Notes: a model not told the origin generated them from the sequence alone. Positions 35,347 through 45,143 are shown, counted from the first letter of the stretch. The stretch: DNA of 64,000 bases from Paracoccus fistulariae (GCF_028553785.1 NZ_CP067136.1:1054001-1118000), one strand, 5' to 3'. A program made the numbers and translations.

Positions 35347-36939
35347 TCAGGTGAAGATGAAGTAGGTCGAGACCACCACGGCCACGATCACAAAGCCCAG
35401 CGGCCGCGCCATTGGCCAGGGCGTCATATCGACAGCGTGGCTGTCACGCGGGGCATAGGCGGGCTCCATCGGGCGGAGCTTCCCGATCAGCAGCATAATG
35501 CAAACGTTCAGCACGAACAGCACCGCCATCACATGCAGGAAATGCGGATAGTTCTCGGCACCGACGGCGGGCTTCAGGACGAACTGGCTGATGATATACA
35601 GCCCGACACCCGAGGCCAGACCGATCTTTGCCGCAATCGGCGGCACGCGGCGGGTGAAGATGCCGACCAGAATGATCGTCAGGATCGGGATCGAATAGCA
35701 GCCATTGACCTCTTGCAGATAGCCGAACAGCCCCTGCGGCGCATTGGCGATGAAGGGCGCGATGGTCATCGAGGCGATGGCCAGCACGATGCCGAACCGC
35801 TTGCCTGCCGTCACCACCTGGCTGTCGCTGGCGCCGGTGTTGAAATACTGGCGATAGATATCCACCCCGAACAGCGTGACCGAGCTGTTCAGCGCCGAGT
35901 TGAACGAGCTGAGGATCGCCCCGAACAGCACCGCCGCAAAGAAGCCGCGCAGCGGGAAGGGCAGCACCTCGGTCACGAGGCGCGGATAGGCCTGATCCGC
36001 GACATCCAGACCGCCATCGAACAGATGCCAGGCGATAATGCCCGGCAGCACCACGATCACAGGCCCGAAGATCTTCAGGAAACCGGCGAGGATCAGACCC
36101 TTTTGCCCCTCTTTCAGATCCTTCGCGCCAAGCGCGCGCTGAATGATCGCCTGATTGGTGCCCCAGTAGAACAGCTGCACCAGCATCATCCCGGTGAAGA
36201 TCGTTGCAATCGGGATAGAGCTGTCAGGCCCGCCAACGGCATCGAATTTCTCGGGGTTCTCGGCCCACAGCACCGACAGCCCGCGCGTCAGGCTGCCCCC
36301 GCCAATCGCCATCAGCCCGAAAACCGGCACCAGCAGGCCGCCGACGAACAGACCCACCGCGTTGATCGTGTCAGAGACCGCAACCGCCTTCAGCCCGCCG
36401 AAAATCGCGTAGATCGACCCGACAATGCCAATGGCCCAGACCGTGATCCACAGCGCCGCCCGGTCGCTGACCCCCAGGACCGCAGGCACGTCGAACATGG
36501 TCGACAGCGCCAGCGCCCCGGAATAGAGCACGATCGGTAGCAGCACGATCACATAGCCCGACAGGAACAGCAGCGAGGTGATGGTCTTGGTCTGGGCGTC
36601 GTAACGCTCTTCCAGAAAGGCCGGGATGGTCGAGATGCCCGAGCGCAGGTAGCGGGGCAGCAGCACCAGCGCCGTCACGACGATGGCAATGGCGGCCAGC
36701 GTCTCCCAGGCCATGACCAGAATGCCCTCGGCATAGGCCTGCCCGGTCAGACCCACGATCTGCTCGGTCGAGAGATTGGTCAGCAGCAGCGAACCGGCAA
36801 TCACCGGGGCCGTCAGAGAGCGCCCGCCCAGAAAATAACCATCGGAATGATGTTCGTCCGTGCCGCGTGTCCACAGATAGGACAGATAGGCCACCAGGGC
36901 CGTACATCCCAGAAAAACAACGAAATTCAACGTACCCAT
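35347..36939 (-). CDS. Sodium/solute symporter (SSS family, SGLT-like)
   Basis: A 530-residue inner-membrane symporter of the SSS/SLC5 family, which uses the sodium gradient to import sugars or related solutes. About 14 hydrophobic segments are visible. The family signatures are GGRSLTAPVIAGSLLLTN near residue 40, IFGGLKAVAVSDTIN in the fifth helix region, and the later AAVLFGAILSSFNSALNSSV segment with sodium-site Ser residues. ATG 36939 follows GGGACAGG; a TTG one codon earlier is possible. The substrate is not predictable from context. Two 13-bp direct repeats lie just upstream. Confidence 0.92.
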   Translation of the reverse strand: MGTLNFVVFLGCTALVAYLSYLWTRGTDEHHSDGYFLGGRSLTAPVIAGSLLLTNLSTEQIVGLTGQAYAEGILVMAWETLAAIAIVVTALVLLPRYLRSGISTIPAFLEERYDAQTKTITSLLFLSGYVIVLLPIVLYSGALALSTMFDVPAVLGVSDRAALWITVWAIGIVGSIYAIFGGLKAVAVSDTINAVGLFVGGLLVPVFGLMAIGGGSLTRGLSVLWAENPEKFDAVGGPDSSIPIATIFTGMMLVQLFYWGTNQAIIQRALGAKDLKEGQKGLILAGFLKIFGPVIVVLPGIIAWHLFDGGLDVADQAYPRLVTEVLPFPLRGFFAAVLFGAILSSFNSALNSSVTLFGVDIYRQYFNTGASDSQVVTAGKRFGIVLAIASMTIAPFIANAPQGLFGYLQEVNGCYSIPILTIILVGIFTRRVPPIAAKIGLASGVGLYIISQFVLKPAVGAENYPHFLHVMAVLFVLNVCIMLLIGKLRPMEPAYAPRDSHAVDMTPWPMARPLGFVIVAVVVSTYFIFT

Positions 36940-36969
36940 CAACCTGTCCCACCCTTGTTAATCGCGTTG

Positions 36970-36996
36970 TGAAAGTGACTTATTGAAAGTGACTTA
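36970..36996. promoter_or_regulatory. Direct repeats upstream of the symporter gene
   Basis: TGAAAGTGACTTA occurs at 36970-36982 and 36984-36996, a 14-bp period. The pair lies 31-57 bases upstream of the symporter start on the minus strand, where a promoter or activator site is expected. The region to 37126 shows nothing else. Confidence 0.5.
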
Positions 36997-37126
36997 GCGG
37001 AAATGTAACGCCGCAGTGAACGAAGGTCCATGCGTTGCCGGTCGCGGAAAGGCCGGAAGCTGCCGGGTGATCAGCTACAGGGCACCGCAACCTTTGATTG
37101 CGGCGGCCGACGGCGGGGACCGGGCG

Positions 37127-37537
37127 TCAGTCTGTTGAAAAGCGCAGAACGCCAAGGCGCCTGTTCGCGTGGCCGTCATTGGGGTGATTGACCCCGTCCA
37201 GCACCTCGATTTCGGCGAAATCGAACGGGCTTACCCCGTCAAGGCAGGCAACATTGATGCCAAGCTCATTCGGGTTCGAGCGACATTTATGGTGGGTATA
37301 GATGCCGCAGGTCTTGCAGAAATAATGCTTCGCGGCACCGGTCCCGAATTGGTAAAGGCTCAACTGGTCCTCGCCGGTCAGGAATTCGATCCCGTCCAGC
37401 GGCGCCGAAACGGCAATCGCGCCCCGCATGCGGCAGAACGAACAGGAACAGCGCCGCGCCGTGTTGAAACCGTCGCTCAGCCGCACACGGAAACGCACGG
37501 GGCCACAATGGCAGGCAGCATCATGGGTGTCGGTCAC
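37127..37537 (-). CDS. GFA family zinc protein
   Basis: A 136-residue protein of the GFA family (Mss4-like fold, named after the glutathione-dependent formaldehyde-activating enzyme). Zinc-site cysteines are seen in CHCGPV (residues 9-14), RRCSCSFCRM (about 29-38) and YFCKTCGIYTHHK (about 72-84). The substrate of most members is unknown. The start is GTG 37537, supported by AAGGAGAAAG. It lies 46 bases downstream of ppx on the same strand and may be the last gene of that operon. Confidence 0.88.
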   Translation of the reverse strand: MTDTHDAACHCGPVRFRVRLSDGFNTARRCSCSFCRMRGAIAVSAPLDGIEFLTGEDQLSLYQFGTGAAKHYFCKTCGIYTHHKCRSNPNELGINVACLDGVSPFDFAEIEVLDGVNHPNDGHANRRLGVLRFSTD

Positions 37538-37583
37538 GATCTTTCTCCTTCAGGACAAGCCAAAGCTGCGCAGCAGCCCCGGA

Positions 37584-39119
37584 TTACAGCACGACCGGTT
37601 CGACCCCCATCGTCTTGCACAAGGATTGAAAGCGCGACTGGGCGACCTCGCCCATCAATTGCCGTCCGGTCCGGGTCAGCTTCAGCTGAAGCTGGTTCTT
37701 TTCGGGCAGAAAGCGCAGCGTGGCCGCGTCGGCGGGATCGTCAATCGCGAACATGGCGCCAAAGCGCATGGCCTTGCCCAGAATCTCTGCATCGCGGATC
37801 TCATCTTCGCTCAGCAGGCCAAACAGCCGCTCCATCGGCGAATTCGCACGGCTGTTCTTGTAGCGATGCAGCAGCGCCAGCCCAAGGAAGATCCGTTCCT
37901 GATGGCTGAGCGCGGCCATATTGGCGCGGGTCACATTGTCGAAACAGGCCTCGGCGCGGTAATCGGGATGCGCGCGCCATGTGGTGTCATGCAGCAGGCA
38001 GGCGGCAAGGATCAGCCGCGTGCGATCAGCCGAGGCATCGGCAAAGATCGGTTCCAGAAACTGATACAGCCGCTTGCCGAAGCCCGGCATCCGCGCCATC
38101 TGGCGCTCGGTAAAGCGCGCCGCCTCGATCAGCGGATCGCGTTTGCGCAGGCTGTCGGACATATGTTCGTACAGCAAGCCTTCGCGGATCCCATAGCTTG
38201 AAACCGCCAGTTCCGCGGGCTTGAACGTATCGACCAACTGCTCCAGCACCAGCGAGGCCAGCGGCACAAGCTCCATCCGCGAGGACGAGATCCCGACGCG
38301 CCCGCGCAGATCGTTGATGTCATTGGCGCGGATCCATTCGGCCGTGTCACGGACCGCATCCGGCGTCATCCGGTATTCGTGCAGAACCGTCATCGGATAG
38401 TCGGTCCGCTCCATATCCAGCCGCGCGATAGCCCGCCACGAGCCGCCGACCAGATAGATCCGTTCGTGATCGGTGCCCATCGCCTCGGCCAGATCCTTCA
38501 TGATCTTGCGGATATGCTTGACGATGCCGTCCCTGCCGCCCTTGATCTGCTGAAGGCGGAACGGCCCAAGCTGCGAGGTCACGCGGCGGCCGATATTGCC
38601 CTTGCCATCGACCTCGGCCAATTCCATCGAGTTGCCGCCGATATCGCAGACCAGTCCCTTGGCATCGGGCCAGCCCAGCAACACGCCCTGCGCCGACAGC
38701 CGCGCCTCTTCCTCGCCGTCGATGACATGCAGTTTCAGCCCCGTCTCACGTTCGACCCGCTTCTGGAATTCGGGACCGTCCTCGGCCTCGCGCACGGCGG
38801 CGGTGGCCACGCAGGTCAGCGGCTCGATATCCATGCCCTTGGCAAGGGCCGCAAAACGCGACAGCGCGGCAAAGCCACGTTCGGCGCCTTCGGGATTCAG
38901 CCGTCCGGTTTCGGCCATCTTGGCGCCCAGACCGGCCATCACCTTTTCATTATAGAAATAGGCCGGAGAGCGCGCCGCACCGTCAAACACCACCAGACGA
39001 ATCGAGTTCGAGCCGACATCGACCACCCCGACCCGGGACAAGGCGCGCTTGGGCAGCTTTTCGAACAACTTCCCCAGATGGTCGATGTTCTTGCCGCTGG
39101 ATGTCCGCGTGCTGCTCAT
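37584..39119 (-). CDS. ppx: Exopolyphosphatase (Ppx/GppA family)
   Basis: A 511-residue ASKHA phosphatase that removes phosphate from polyphosphate ends or hydrolyses pppGpp. The actin-like domain has VVDVGSNSIRLVVFD (residues 32-46), TAAVREAEDG, the glutamate loop DGEEEARLS and DIGGNSMEL. The C-terminal half (about 330-511) is an HD-like helical domain with LHDTTW. ATG 39119 is used. It follows ppk by 56 bases on the same strand, an arrangement that supports an exopolyphosphatase role. Confidence 0.94.
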   Translation of the reverse strand: MSSTRTSSGKNIDHLGKLFEKLPKRALSRVGVVDVGSNSIRLVVFDGAARSPAYFYNEKVMAGLGAKMAETGRLNPEGAERGFAALSRFAALAKGMDIEPLTCVATAAVREAEDGPEFQKRVERETGLKLHVIDGEEEARLSAQGVLLGWPDAKGLVCDIGGNSMELAEVDGKGNIGRRVTSQLGPFRLQQIKGGRDGIVKHIRKIMKDLAEAMGTDHERIYLVGGSWRAIARLDMERTDYPMTVLHEYRMTPDAVRDTAEWIRANDINDLRGRVGISSSRMELVPLASLVLEQLVDTFKPAELAVSSYGIREGLLYEHMSDSLRKRDPLIEAARFTERQMARMPGFGKRLYQFLEPIFADASADRTRLILAACLLHDTTWRAHPDYRAEACFDNVTRANMAALSHQERIFLGLALLHRYKNSRANSPMERLFGLLSEDEIRDAEILGKAMRFGAMFAIDDPADAATLRFLPEKNQLQLKLTRTGRQLMGEVAQSRFQSLCKTMGVEPVVL

Positions 39120-39175
39120 GACAGCCTCCCTGCTTGCGCATCGGTTTTTGTTAATGACCCGTCATCCACTGGCGG

Positions 39176-41341
39176 TCAATCGGAAGAATGGGTCAGCGCG
39201 GGCACATCGCGCGCCCCCGCCTTGCCCCGGCCCGAGAGTGACGGGTTTTCCATGAAGAAACGGTGACAGTTGAACAAATCCCCGCGGTTTTCGGGCAGAT
39301 AGCGCACGAAACGGCCATTGGGCTGCAACAGCCAGCTTTGCGCCTCATCGGCCATATTGGCCGCCATGATCTGGCTGACGATCTGCGCCTTGACGGTGTC
39401 GTTCATGCATTCGACCAGCGTTTCCACGCGGCGGGACAGGTTCCGCTCCATCCAGTCAGCGGAACTGATAAAGACCCGCGCCTTTTTCGACGGCAGGTCA
39501 TGTCCGTTGCCGAAACAGATGATGCGGGAATGTTCCAGATAGCGCCCGATGATCGATTTGACGCGAATATTTTCCGACAAGCCCTTGATACCCGGCCTTA
39601 TTCCGCAAATGCCGCGCACGACCAGGCTGATCTTGACCCCGGCGGCGCTGGCGGCATAAAGCGCCTCGATCACGTCCTTTTCGATCAGCGAATTCATCTT
39701 GGCCCAGATCGCCGCCGGGCGTCCCTGCCGGGCATGATCGGCCTCTTTCGCGATCAGCGACAGCAGCTTTTCCTTCAGATCATTGGGCGAGATCGAGATG
39801 TTTTCCAGCCCCGCAGGCTGGACATAGCCGGACAGGAAATTGAACACCTTGGTCGCATCCCGACCCAGAGAGCGGTCGCAGGTGAACAGCGACAGATCGG
39901 TATAGATCCGCGCCGTGATCGGGTGATAATTGCCGGTGCCGTAATGGGTATAGGTGACCAGGTTTTCACCTTCGCGCCGGACAACGGTGCTGATCTTGGC
40001 ATGGGTCTTGTAATTCACGAAACCATAGACGACATGCGCGCCCGCACGCTCCAGCCTGCGGGACTGGCGGATATTGGCGGCCTCGTCGAAACGGGCTTTC
40101 AACTCGACCAGCGCCGTGACGGATTTGCCCGCCTCGGCGGCCTCGCACAGCGCCTCGACAATGGGGCTGTCGCGGCTGGTGCGATACAGCGTCTGCTTGA
40201 TCGCCAGCACATCGGGATCGCGCGCCGCCTGCTGCAGAAAGCGCACCACCATGTCGAAGGTCTCATAGGGGTGATGCAGCAACATGTCCTTTTGCTGGAT
40301 CGCCGAGAACATATTACCGCCGTGATCCTGCACCCGTTCCGGCACCCGTGGCGTGAATGAGGGCCACAGAAGGTCGCGCCTGCTGTCCAGCACCAGTTCG
40401 TTCAGATCCGCCATGCCCAGCAGACCTTCGACGTCGATGACCTCGTCCGGGCTGACCTCCAGTTCCTCCATGATCAGCCGACGCATCTGCTTGGGTGCGC
40501 CGGTGGTGATCTTCAGCCGGATGACGCTGCCGCGACGGCGCCGTTTCAACGCCGTCTCGAATTCGCGGACCAGATCCTCGGCCTCTTCCTCGACCTCCAG
40601 ATCGCTGTCGCGCAGCACGCGGAAGGCGCAATGGCCGGTATCGCGATAGCCGGGGAACAGGCTGGACAGATGCATCAGCAGCAATTCTTCCAGCGGCAGG
40701 AAGCGCTGCCCCCCCGGCAGCGGCACAAAGCGGCGCAGCTGCGCCGGGATCGGCAACAGCGCCTGCATCTGCCGGCCATCGGTGTCACGGGCCAGTTGCA
40801 GCGCCAGCGAAAAGCCCGCATTCGGGATGAACGGGAAGGGATGGGCCGGGTCGATCGCCAGCGGCGACAGCACCGGGAACACCTTGCTGTCGAAATAATC
40901 GTGCAGGAACTGCTCATCCGCCTCGGTCAGCCAATCGCGCGACAGGATGACGATGCCTGCCGCCTCCATCTCGCGGCGCAGGTGGTTCCAGACCGCCTGC
41001 TGCGCGCGCATCAGGTGACGCGCATCGGTATTGATCAGCGACAGCTGTTCCGCCGGGCTGCGGCCATCGTCGGACGGGATGGTGCTGCCCTCACGGACCA
41101 GTTCGCGCAGGCCTGCGACGCGGACGGTGTAGAATTCGTCCAGATTGGTCGCGCTGATCGAGACAAAGCGCAGACGTTCCAGCAGCGGCACCCTTGGGTT
41201 CCGCGCCTCGTCCAGCACGCGCCAGTTGAAGCTGAGCCAGCTCAGCTCTCGGTTAAAGAACCTCTCGGCGCCGGTCGGCGGGCCATCGGGAAGTTCCAGC
41301 GGTTCGGGGAATTCGTTACGCAAAAAATCTGACTGGGTCAT
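39176..41341 (-). CDS. ppk: Polyphosphate kinase 1
   Basis: Makes polyphosphate from ATP. The protein has 721 residues, normal for Ppk1. The N domain starts [17 protein letters not shown]; the head domain follows; the two PLD-like catalytic domains have the phospho-His in [15 protein letters not shown] and the second motif in [17 protein letters not shown], with the C-terminal [15 protein letters not shown]. The ATG at 41341 is preferred; a TTG five codons upstream is possible, and neither has a clear ribosome site. It lies between hdaA (31 bases upstream) and ppx in one minus-strand operon. Confidence 0.97.
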   Translation of the reverse strand: MTQSDFLRNEFPEPLELPDGPPTGAERFFNRELSWLSFNWRVLDEARNPRVPLLERLRFVSISATNLDEFYTVRVAGLRELVREGSTIPSDDGRSPAEQLSLINTDARHLMRAQQAVWNHLRREMEAAGIVILSRDWLTEADEQFLHDYFDSKVFPVLSPLAIDPAHPFPFIPNAGFSLALQLARDTDGRQMQALLPIPAQLRRFVPLPGGQRFLPLEELLLMHLSSLFPGYRDTGHCAFRVLRDSDLEVEEEAEDLVREFETALKRRRRGSVIRLKITTGAPKQMRRLIMEELEVSPDEVIDVEGLLGMADLNELVLDSRRDLLWPSFTPRVPERVQDHGGNMFSAIQQKDMLLHHPYETFDMVVRFLQQAARDPDVLAIKQTLYRTSRDSPIVEALCEAAEAGKSVTALVELKARFDEAANIRQSRRLERAGAHVVYGFVNYKTHAKISTVVRREGENLVTYTHYGTGNYHPITARIYTDLSLFTCDRSLGRDATKVFNFLSGYVQPAGLENISISPNDLKEKLLSLIAKEADHARQGRPAAIWAKMNSLIEKDVIEALYAASAAGVKISLVVRGICGIRPGIKGLSENIRVKSIIGRYLEHSRIICFGNGHDLPSKKARVFISSADWMERNLSRRVETLVECMNDTVKAQIVSQIMAANMADEAQSWLLQPNGRFVRYLPENRGDLFNCHRFFMENPSLSGRGKAGARDVPALTHSSD

Positions 41342-41372
41342 TTTGATACTATTCAACAGACTACGCGCCGGA

Positions 41373-42071
41373 TCATGCGCCGACCTCCGCTAGATTGTCC
41401 AGCAAATCAGCAGCCATGCGCCGGGTGATCGGGCGTTTCTGGGCCATGGCGGTCCGATCCAGCGCGATCACAAGACGCCGCGCCAGCCCAAGATCGCGGT
41501 CCATGCGCAGCACCAGCCAGTCGATCAGCTCGGCCGAGACGGATTGCTGCCGGTCGGCGAAGAGCTTCACCAGAACCGCCGCCAGCAGCGCCTCGTCCGG
41601 GGGGCCAAGCCGGACCAGCGGCATGGCCTGCATCCGGCTGCGCAGATCGGGCAGCACAAGGTTCCAGTCGCGCGGCGGCGTGCGGGCCGTCAGCAGCAAC
41701 AGGCAATCACGGGCGCTGCACAGGTTCCACAGGTGAAACAGCGATTGTTCCGCCCCGGCGGCATGGCCCGCGCGGTCGGCATCCTCGACCACCAGCGCGC
41801 CGTCCTGCGCGGCCAGAAGATCGGCCATGTCCGGATGCAACCCCGAGGCCCTGACCCGCATCGCGCCGTTCTCGGCGGCCCAGAAGGCCGCCATATGCGA
41901 CTTGCCCGATCCTTCCGGGCCGACCAGCAGCATTCGGCCCTGCGGCCAGCGGCCCGGATCGTCCAGCAGGGTCAGCGCCTCGGCATTCGCGTCGGCGGGC
42001 AGGAAATCCGCCCGCGCATGGGCCGGGGGCGTTGTCAGGTCAAGGGTCAGTTGACGGGACAGCGCGATCAT
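41373..42071 (-). CDS. hdaA: DnaA-inactivating regulator HdaA
   Basis: A 232-residue AAA+ protein that resembles DnaA domain III and promotes hydrolysis of DnaA-bound ATP together with the sliding clamp, preventing re-initiation of replication. The N-terminal clamp-binding motif is QLTLDL (residues 7-12). Walker A is [10 protein letters not shown] (about 50-59) and Walker B VVEDADRA (about 95-102); the arginine-finger region lies near the C-terminus. It has no DNA-binding domain IV. The ATG directly abuts the stop of the AI-2E gene (no gap), so translation is coupled. Confidence 0.93.
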   Translation of the reverse strand: MIALSRQLTLDLTTPPAHARADFLPADANAEALTLLDDPGRWPQGRMLLVGPEGSGKSHMAAFWAAENGAMRVRASGLHPDMADLLAAQDGALVVEDADRAGHAAGAEQSLFHLWNLCSARDCLLLLTARTPPRDWNLVLPDLRSRMQAMPLVRLGPPDEALLAAVLVKLFADRQQSVSAELIDWLVLRMDRDLGLARRLVIALDRTAMAQKRPITRRMAADLLDNLAEVGA

Positions 42072-43274
42072 CTAGCCCTGCGATCCGTGATCTTGACCCA
42101 TCGCGCGGGCGTCCCGCAGCACCTCGGCACGCTGCCGTTCGGCCTGTTCGCGGGCCGCGCGGATCTGTTCCTCGACCGTGCCGCGCGGCAGCAATTCGAC
42201 CAGCACCGGCTGGCCCGGATCGGGTGGCAGCACCTCTCCGGTATAAAGCGCGCTTTCGCGATAGCGTTCGATGGCAAATCGCGCCAGCACGCCCATGGCA
42301 GCGGCCAGAGGCACCGCCATCACCATGCCCACGAACCCGAACAGAGAGCCAAAGACCGACAGCGCCAGCAGCAGCCAGACCGGATGCAGCCCGACATGGC
42401 CGCCCACGATCTTGGGCTGCAGGTAATTGCCCTCGACCACCTGCCCGATCACGAAGACGGCGATCACGGCGGCGATCCAGATCGGCTCGTCCCAGAAGCT
42501 GAACAGAGCGACGCCGATGGCCGTCACCCCGCCAAGCAGCGCGCCGACATAGGGGATGAAGGACAGCACCGCCGCCATGATGCCGATGAAGAAGCCAAAG
42601 GGCAGGCCGATCACCATCAGCATGATCGAATACCAGGTGCCCAGGATCAGGATCACGGTGCCCTGACCGCGCACGAAACCCGACAGCGCCTGATCGACCT
42701 CTCGGCCAAGGCGGCGGATCGTGTCGGCATGTTCGCGCGGCAGCAGGCGGTCGATCTGGGCGACCATGCGGTCCCAGTCCAGCAGCAGGTAGAAGGCCAC
42801 GACCGGCACGATGACCAGCAGGGCTATGGTGCTGATCACCCCCCCAAGCGAGGTCATGACCGTCTGCGCGACATTGCCCCATTGTTCCTTCATCGCCGCG
42901 CCAAGATCGTTCAGCGCGGTGCCCAGGGTGCCATCCTTGGGCAGAAGCTGCGGAAAGCGGGTGGTGATAAAGACCTGCGCCTGGCGGAACATCTCGGGCG
43001 CGGCATCGAACAGCGCCGTGGCCTGACGCACCAGGATCGGCACGACCACCAGCACCACGGCGACCAGCAGCAGGATGGCCAGCAGGCTGATCACCACCAC
43101 CGACATCAGCCGCGACAGCCCGGCCCGTTCCAGCCGGTCGGCCACCGGATCCAGCAGATAGGCCACCCCCGCCCCAAGGATGAAGGGCAGGATCGCGGGC
43201 CCCAGCAACCACATCGTGACGAACAGCACGATGGCTGCAATGCTCCACCAGCGAAGCTGTTTCTGAATCGGCAT
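42072..43274 (-). CDS. AI-2E family transporter
   Basis: A 400-residue membrane protein of the AI-2E transporter family (PF01594). Hydrophobic segments are at about 10-30, 35-50 and 60-85, followed by a soluble middle part and about five C-terminal segments (IALLVIVPVVAFYLLLDWDR, ILILGTWYSIMLMVIGLPFG, LLGGVTAIGVALFSFW). ATG 43274 is preferred because GAGAGGA lies about 8 bases upstream; an ATG three codons earlier is possible. Members export autoinducer-2, sodium or other solutes; the substrate here is unknown. It is the first gene of the hdaA-ppk-ppx operon. Confidence 0.9.
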   Translation of the reverse strand: MPIQKQLRWWSIAAIVLFVTMWLLGPAILPFILGAGVAYLLDPVADRLERAGLSRLMSVVVISLLAILLLVAVVLVVVPILVRQATALFDAAPEMFRQAQVFITTRFPQLLPKDGTLGTALNDLGAAMKEQWGNVAQTVMTSLGGVISTIALLVIVPVVAFYLLLDWDRMVAQIDRLLPREHADTIRRLGREVDQALSGFVRGQGTVILILGTWYSIMLMVIGLPFGFFIGIMAAVLSFIPYVGALLGGVTAIGVALFSFWDEPIWIAAVIAVFVIGQVVEGNYLQPKIVGGHVGLHPVWLLLALSVFGSLFGFVGMVMAVPLAAAMGVLARFAIERYRESALYTGEVLPPDPGQPVLVELLPRGTVEEQIRAAREQAERQRAEVLRDARAMGQDHGSQG

Positions 43275-43338
43275 CGCCTGCATCCTCTCGAACTACCCGG
43301 CCTTTCTGATCGCCTTGGCCCGATGTTGCAAGGGCGGG

Positions 43339-43728
43339 TTACGGATCGGGCTTGGGTGGGGGTGTGTCGCTGGCGGGACCGGATTGCCAGAGTCGCCATT
43401 GGCGGTAAAATTCACGTGGATGCAGCTTCCCTTCCGGCCAATGCGCCGGCCTGTCGATTGTCGGGGGCAATGTCACGCTGCCATCGCCAAAGCTTGCATT
43501 GACCTGATCCTGCGAAATGCGGACGGTTGACAGATCCACCGATCTCAGGGGCGAACCCGAAAAATCCGCGCCCCTGAGATCGGTGGATCTGTCCAGCCGC
43601 GCCTCCTCAAGGTCCGCCCCCTGCAGCCGCGCCTCCATAAGGTTCGCCCCCTCCAGCCGCGCCCCCTCAAGGTGCGCCCCCTGCAGCCGCGCCGCCATAA
43701 GGACCGCCCCCTGCAGCCGCGCCTCCAT
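43339..43728 (-). pseudogene. C-terminal fragment of a frameshifted pentapeptide-repeat protein
   Basis: A separate 129-residue open frame that carries the last pentapeptide repeats (LQGAVLMAARLQGAHLEGAR) and the family-like C-terminal tail (VRISQDQVNASFGDGSVTLPP, then RPAHWPEGKL). It is the natural continuation of the gene at 43785-45020, but it is out of frame with it because the 30-bp repeat array lost 2 bases near 43825-43831 and 2 more over 43741-43770. No ribosome site is seen before it. It would be expressed only by frameshifting or if the sequence is wrong at the C-runs. Confidence 0.75.
43531..43591. repeat. 23-bp perfect inverted repeat
   Basis: Arm 43531-43553 (CAGATCCACCGATCTCAGGG then GCG) and its exact complement at 43569-43591 enclose a 15-base loop. 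It is inside the C-terminal pentapeptide frame, where both strands encode pentapeptide-like DRSTDLRG and SVDLS. It would form a very stable stem in RNA or single-stranded DNA. Confidence 0.95.
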
Positions 43729-44065
43729 AAGGACCGCCCCCTGCAGCCGCGCCCCTGCAGCCGCGCCCCTCCAGCCGCGCCTCCCTAAGGACCGCCCCCT
43801 GCAGCCGCGCCCGCCAAAGGACCGCCCCCCAGCCGCGCCTCCATAAGGTCCGCCCCCTCCAGCCGCGCCTCCTCAAGGACCGCCCCCTGCAGCCGCGCCT
43901 CCATAAGGTCCGCCCCCTCCAGCCGCGCCCCCTCAAGGACCGCCCCCTCCAGCCGCGCCTCCATAAGGTCCGCACCCTCCAGCCGCGCCTCCATAAGGTC
44001 CGCACCCTCCAGCCGCGCCTCCATAAGGTTCGCCCCCTCCAGCCGCGCTCTTTCCAGCCTGACGC
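43591..44065 (-). repeat. 30-bp tandem repeat tract, about 14 full units
   Basis: Near-identical 30-bp units (two pentapeptides each, such as ADLME-ARLEG) run through this stretch. The periodicity is exact except for a C6 tract at 43825-43830, where two bases (TC) are missing, and two consecutive 14-base half-units in 43741-43770. The net phase change is minus 4. No unique spacers occur between units. Confidence 0.95.
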
Positions 44066-45020
44066 CCTGTAGACGGAAGTCAGAAAGATCCAACTTTTGC
44101 AGGCAGGTGTCCCGAAGGTCCGGGCGATACCCGCCGTAAGACGAGAGCGCATTCCGCCAAGCGGACAGCCCGCGTCTGAGATCTGCAACAGCATCCCTGA
44201 GATGGGCCTCGTCTACCGGCGGTTCGGGCAATTCTGGTGCGGGCGTGGCAAAGATCCACTCCGCCTCGGTTACCCCGTCCTGACCATGCGCAGCCTCGAT
44301 CCGGCGCTGTTTATCCGACCGGCGCTCCAGAATGGTCAGCGCCAGCATGATATCTTCGCGCGGCTTGTTCACAGTGGTCAGCCAATCCTCTCGCTCGTGC
44401 TCGCGTGCCTCAATCTGCCGCAAATACGCTTCACGCTGCTCATCGGTCGCCCCCTCTTCCAAGGGCTCCAGATCGCCCAGCGGGAAATCCTTTGCCATGC
44501 TGGCCGGGGCGTTGTTGCGGATATAGGCGCAGATGATCTCCATCACCCGGACATGGTCGCGGCCCTTGTCATAGGCGGTCGAATCCTGCGCGATGCGTTC
44601 CAGCGACAACAACCCGCCCATGCGAACCTCCAGATTCGGTTCGCTGGTTTCCTGTGTGACGCCCTCGACGATCTTCTTGACGGTCTTTTCCGCGCCCAAT
44701 TGCTCGACCGCCTTGGCCAGACGGTCGGTCAGGTGCCCCTCTTTCTGGAAATTCAGCGTGGTCTGGCGGATTATCGTGTTCCAGATCAGGAAGGGCGAGG
44801 AAATCAGCGCAACCACCAGCGCGCCCGCGCCCAGCGAGGCACCGTTGCCGTCGGCCACCTGCACCAGCACCATCACCGCGACGATCACGGCCAGAATATA
44901 AATCCCGACAAGTAAAACCCCCAGACCGCGCAGAACGTGGCGCGCCGGTCCCCAATCCGGTTCTGTCTCGATCCCCAAAGCCTCTACCAGGCTCTGTTTC
45001 GTGTTTTCGGGCTTCGCCAT
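43785..45020 (-). CDS. Pentapeptide-repeat membrane protein, N-terminal part
   Basis: A 411-residue open frame as it stands. Two membrane segments near the N-terminus (about 30-57, LRGLGVLLVGIYILAVIVAV, and 65-86), then a cytoplasmic coiled region (TVKKIVEGVTQETSEP, HEREDWLTTVNKPRED) containing the residues RMGGLLSLERIAQDS found in related proteins, then pentapeptide repeats (ARLEGADLME) from about residue 325. The repeats end in a non-repeat tail after the first frame shift. ATG 45020 has GAGCAGG upstream. Such proteins may act at the inner membrane; function is unknown. It is divergent from proS. Confidence 0.8.
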   Translation of the reverse strand: MAKPENTKQSLVEALGIETEPDWGPARHVLRGLGVLLVGIYILAVIVAVMVLVQVADGNGASLGAGALVVALISSPFLIWNTIIRQTTLNFQKEGHLTDRLAKAVEQLGAEKTVKKIVEGVTQETSEPNLEVRMGGLLSLERIAQDSTAYDKGRDHVRVMEIICAYIRNNAPASMAKDFPLGDLEPLEEGATDEQREAYLRQIEAREHEREDWLTTVNKPREDIMLALTILERRSDKQRRIEAAHGQDGVTEAEWIFATPAPELPEPPVDEAHLRDAVADLRRGLSAWRNALSSYGGYRPDLRDTCLQKLDLSDFRLQGVRLERARLEGANLMEARLEGADLMEARLEGADLMEARLEGAVLEGARLEGADLMEARLQGAVLEEARLEGADLMEARLGGGPLAGAAAGGGP

Positions 45021-45143
45021 CTGCAACCTGCTCTTGATTCAGCGCCACTATGGTGAATCGATCCGCCGCTGCACAAGCCCTGCATCTTGCCCCGCACCTG
45101 TGTCTGTCCTAAACGGGCTCAAACCCGTGAATGAGGACCGCCC

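Noticed and set aside
43517..43846. Plus-strand frame through the pentapeptide repeats
   Set aside because: It is an Arg/Ser/Ala-rich mirror of the repeat codons and of the inverted repeat, with no ribosome site.
43591..44065. 30-bp tandem repeats as a possible CRISPR array
   Set aside because: The units are contiguous with no unique spacers and are coding (pentapeptide repeats); no cas genes are present.
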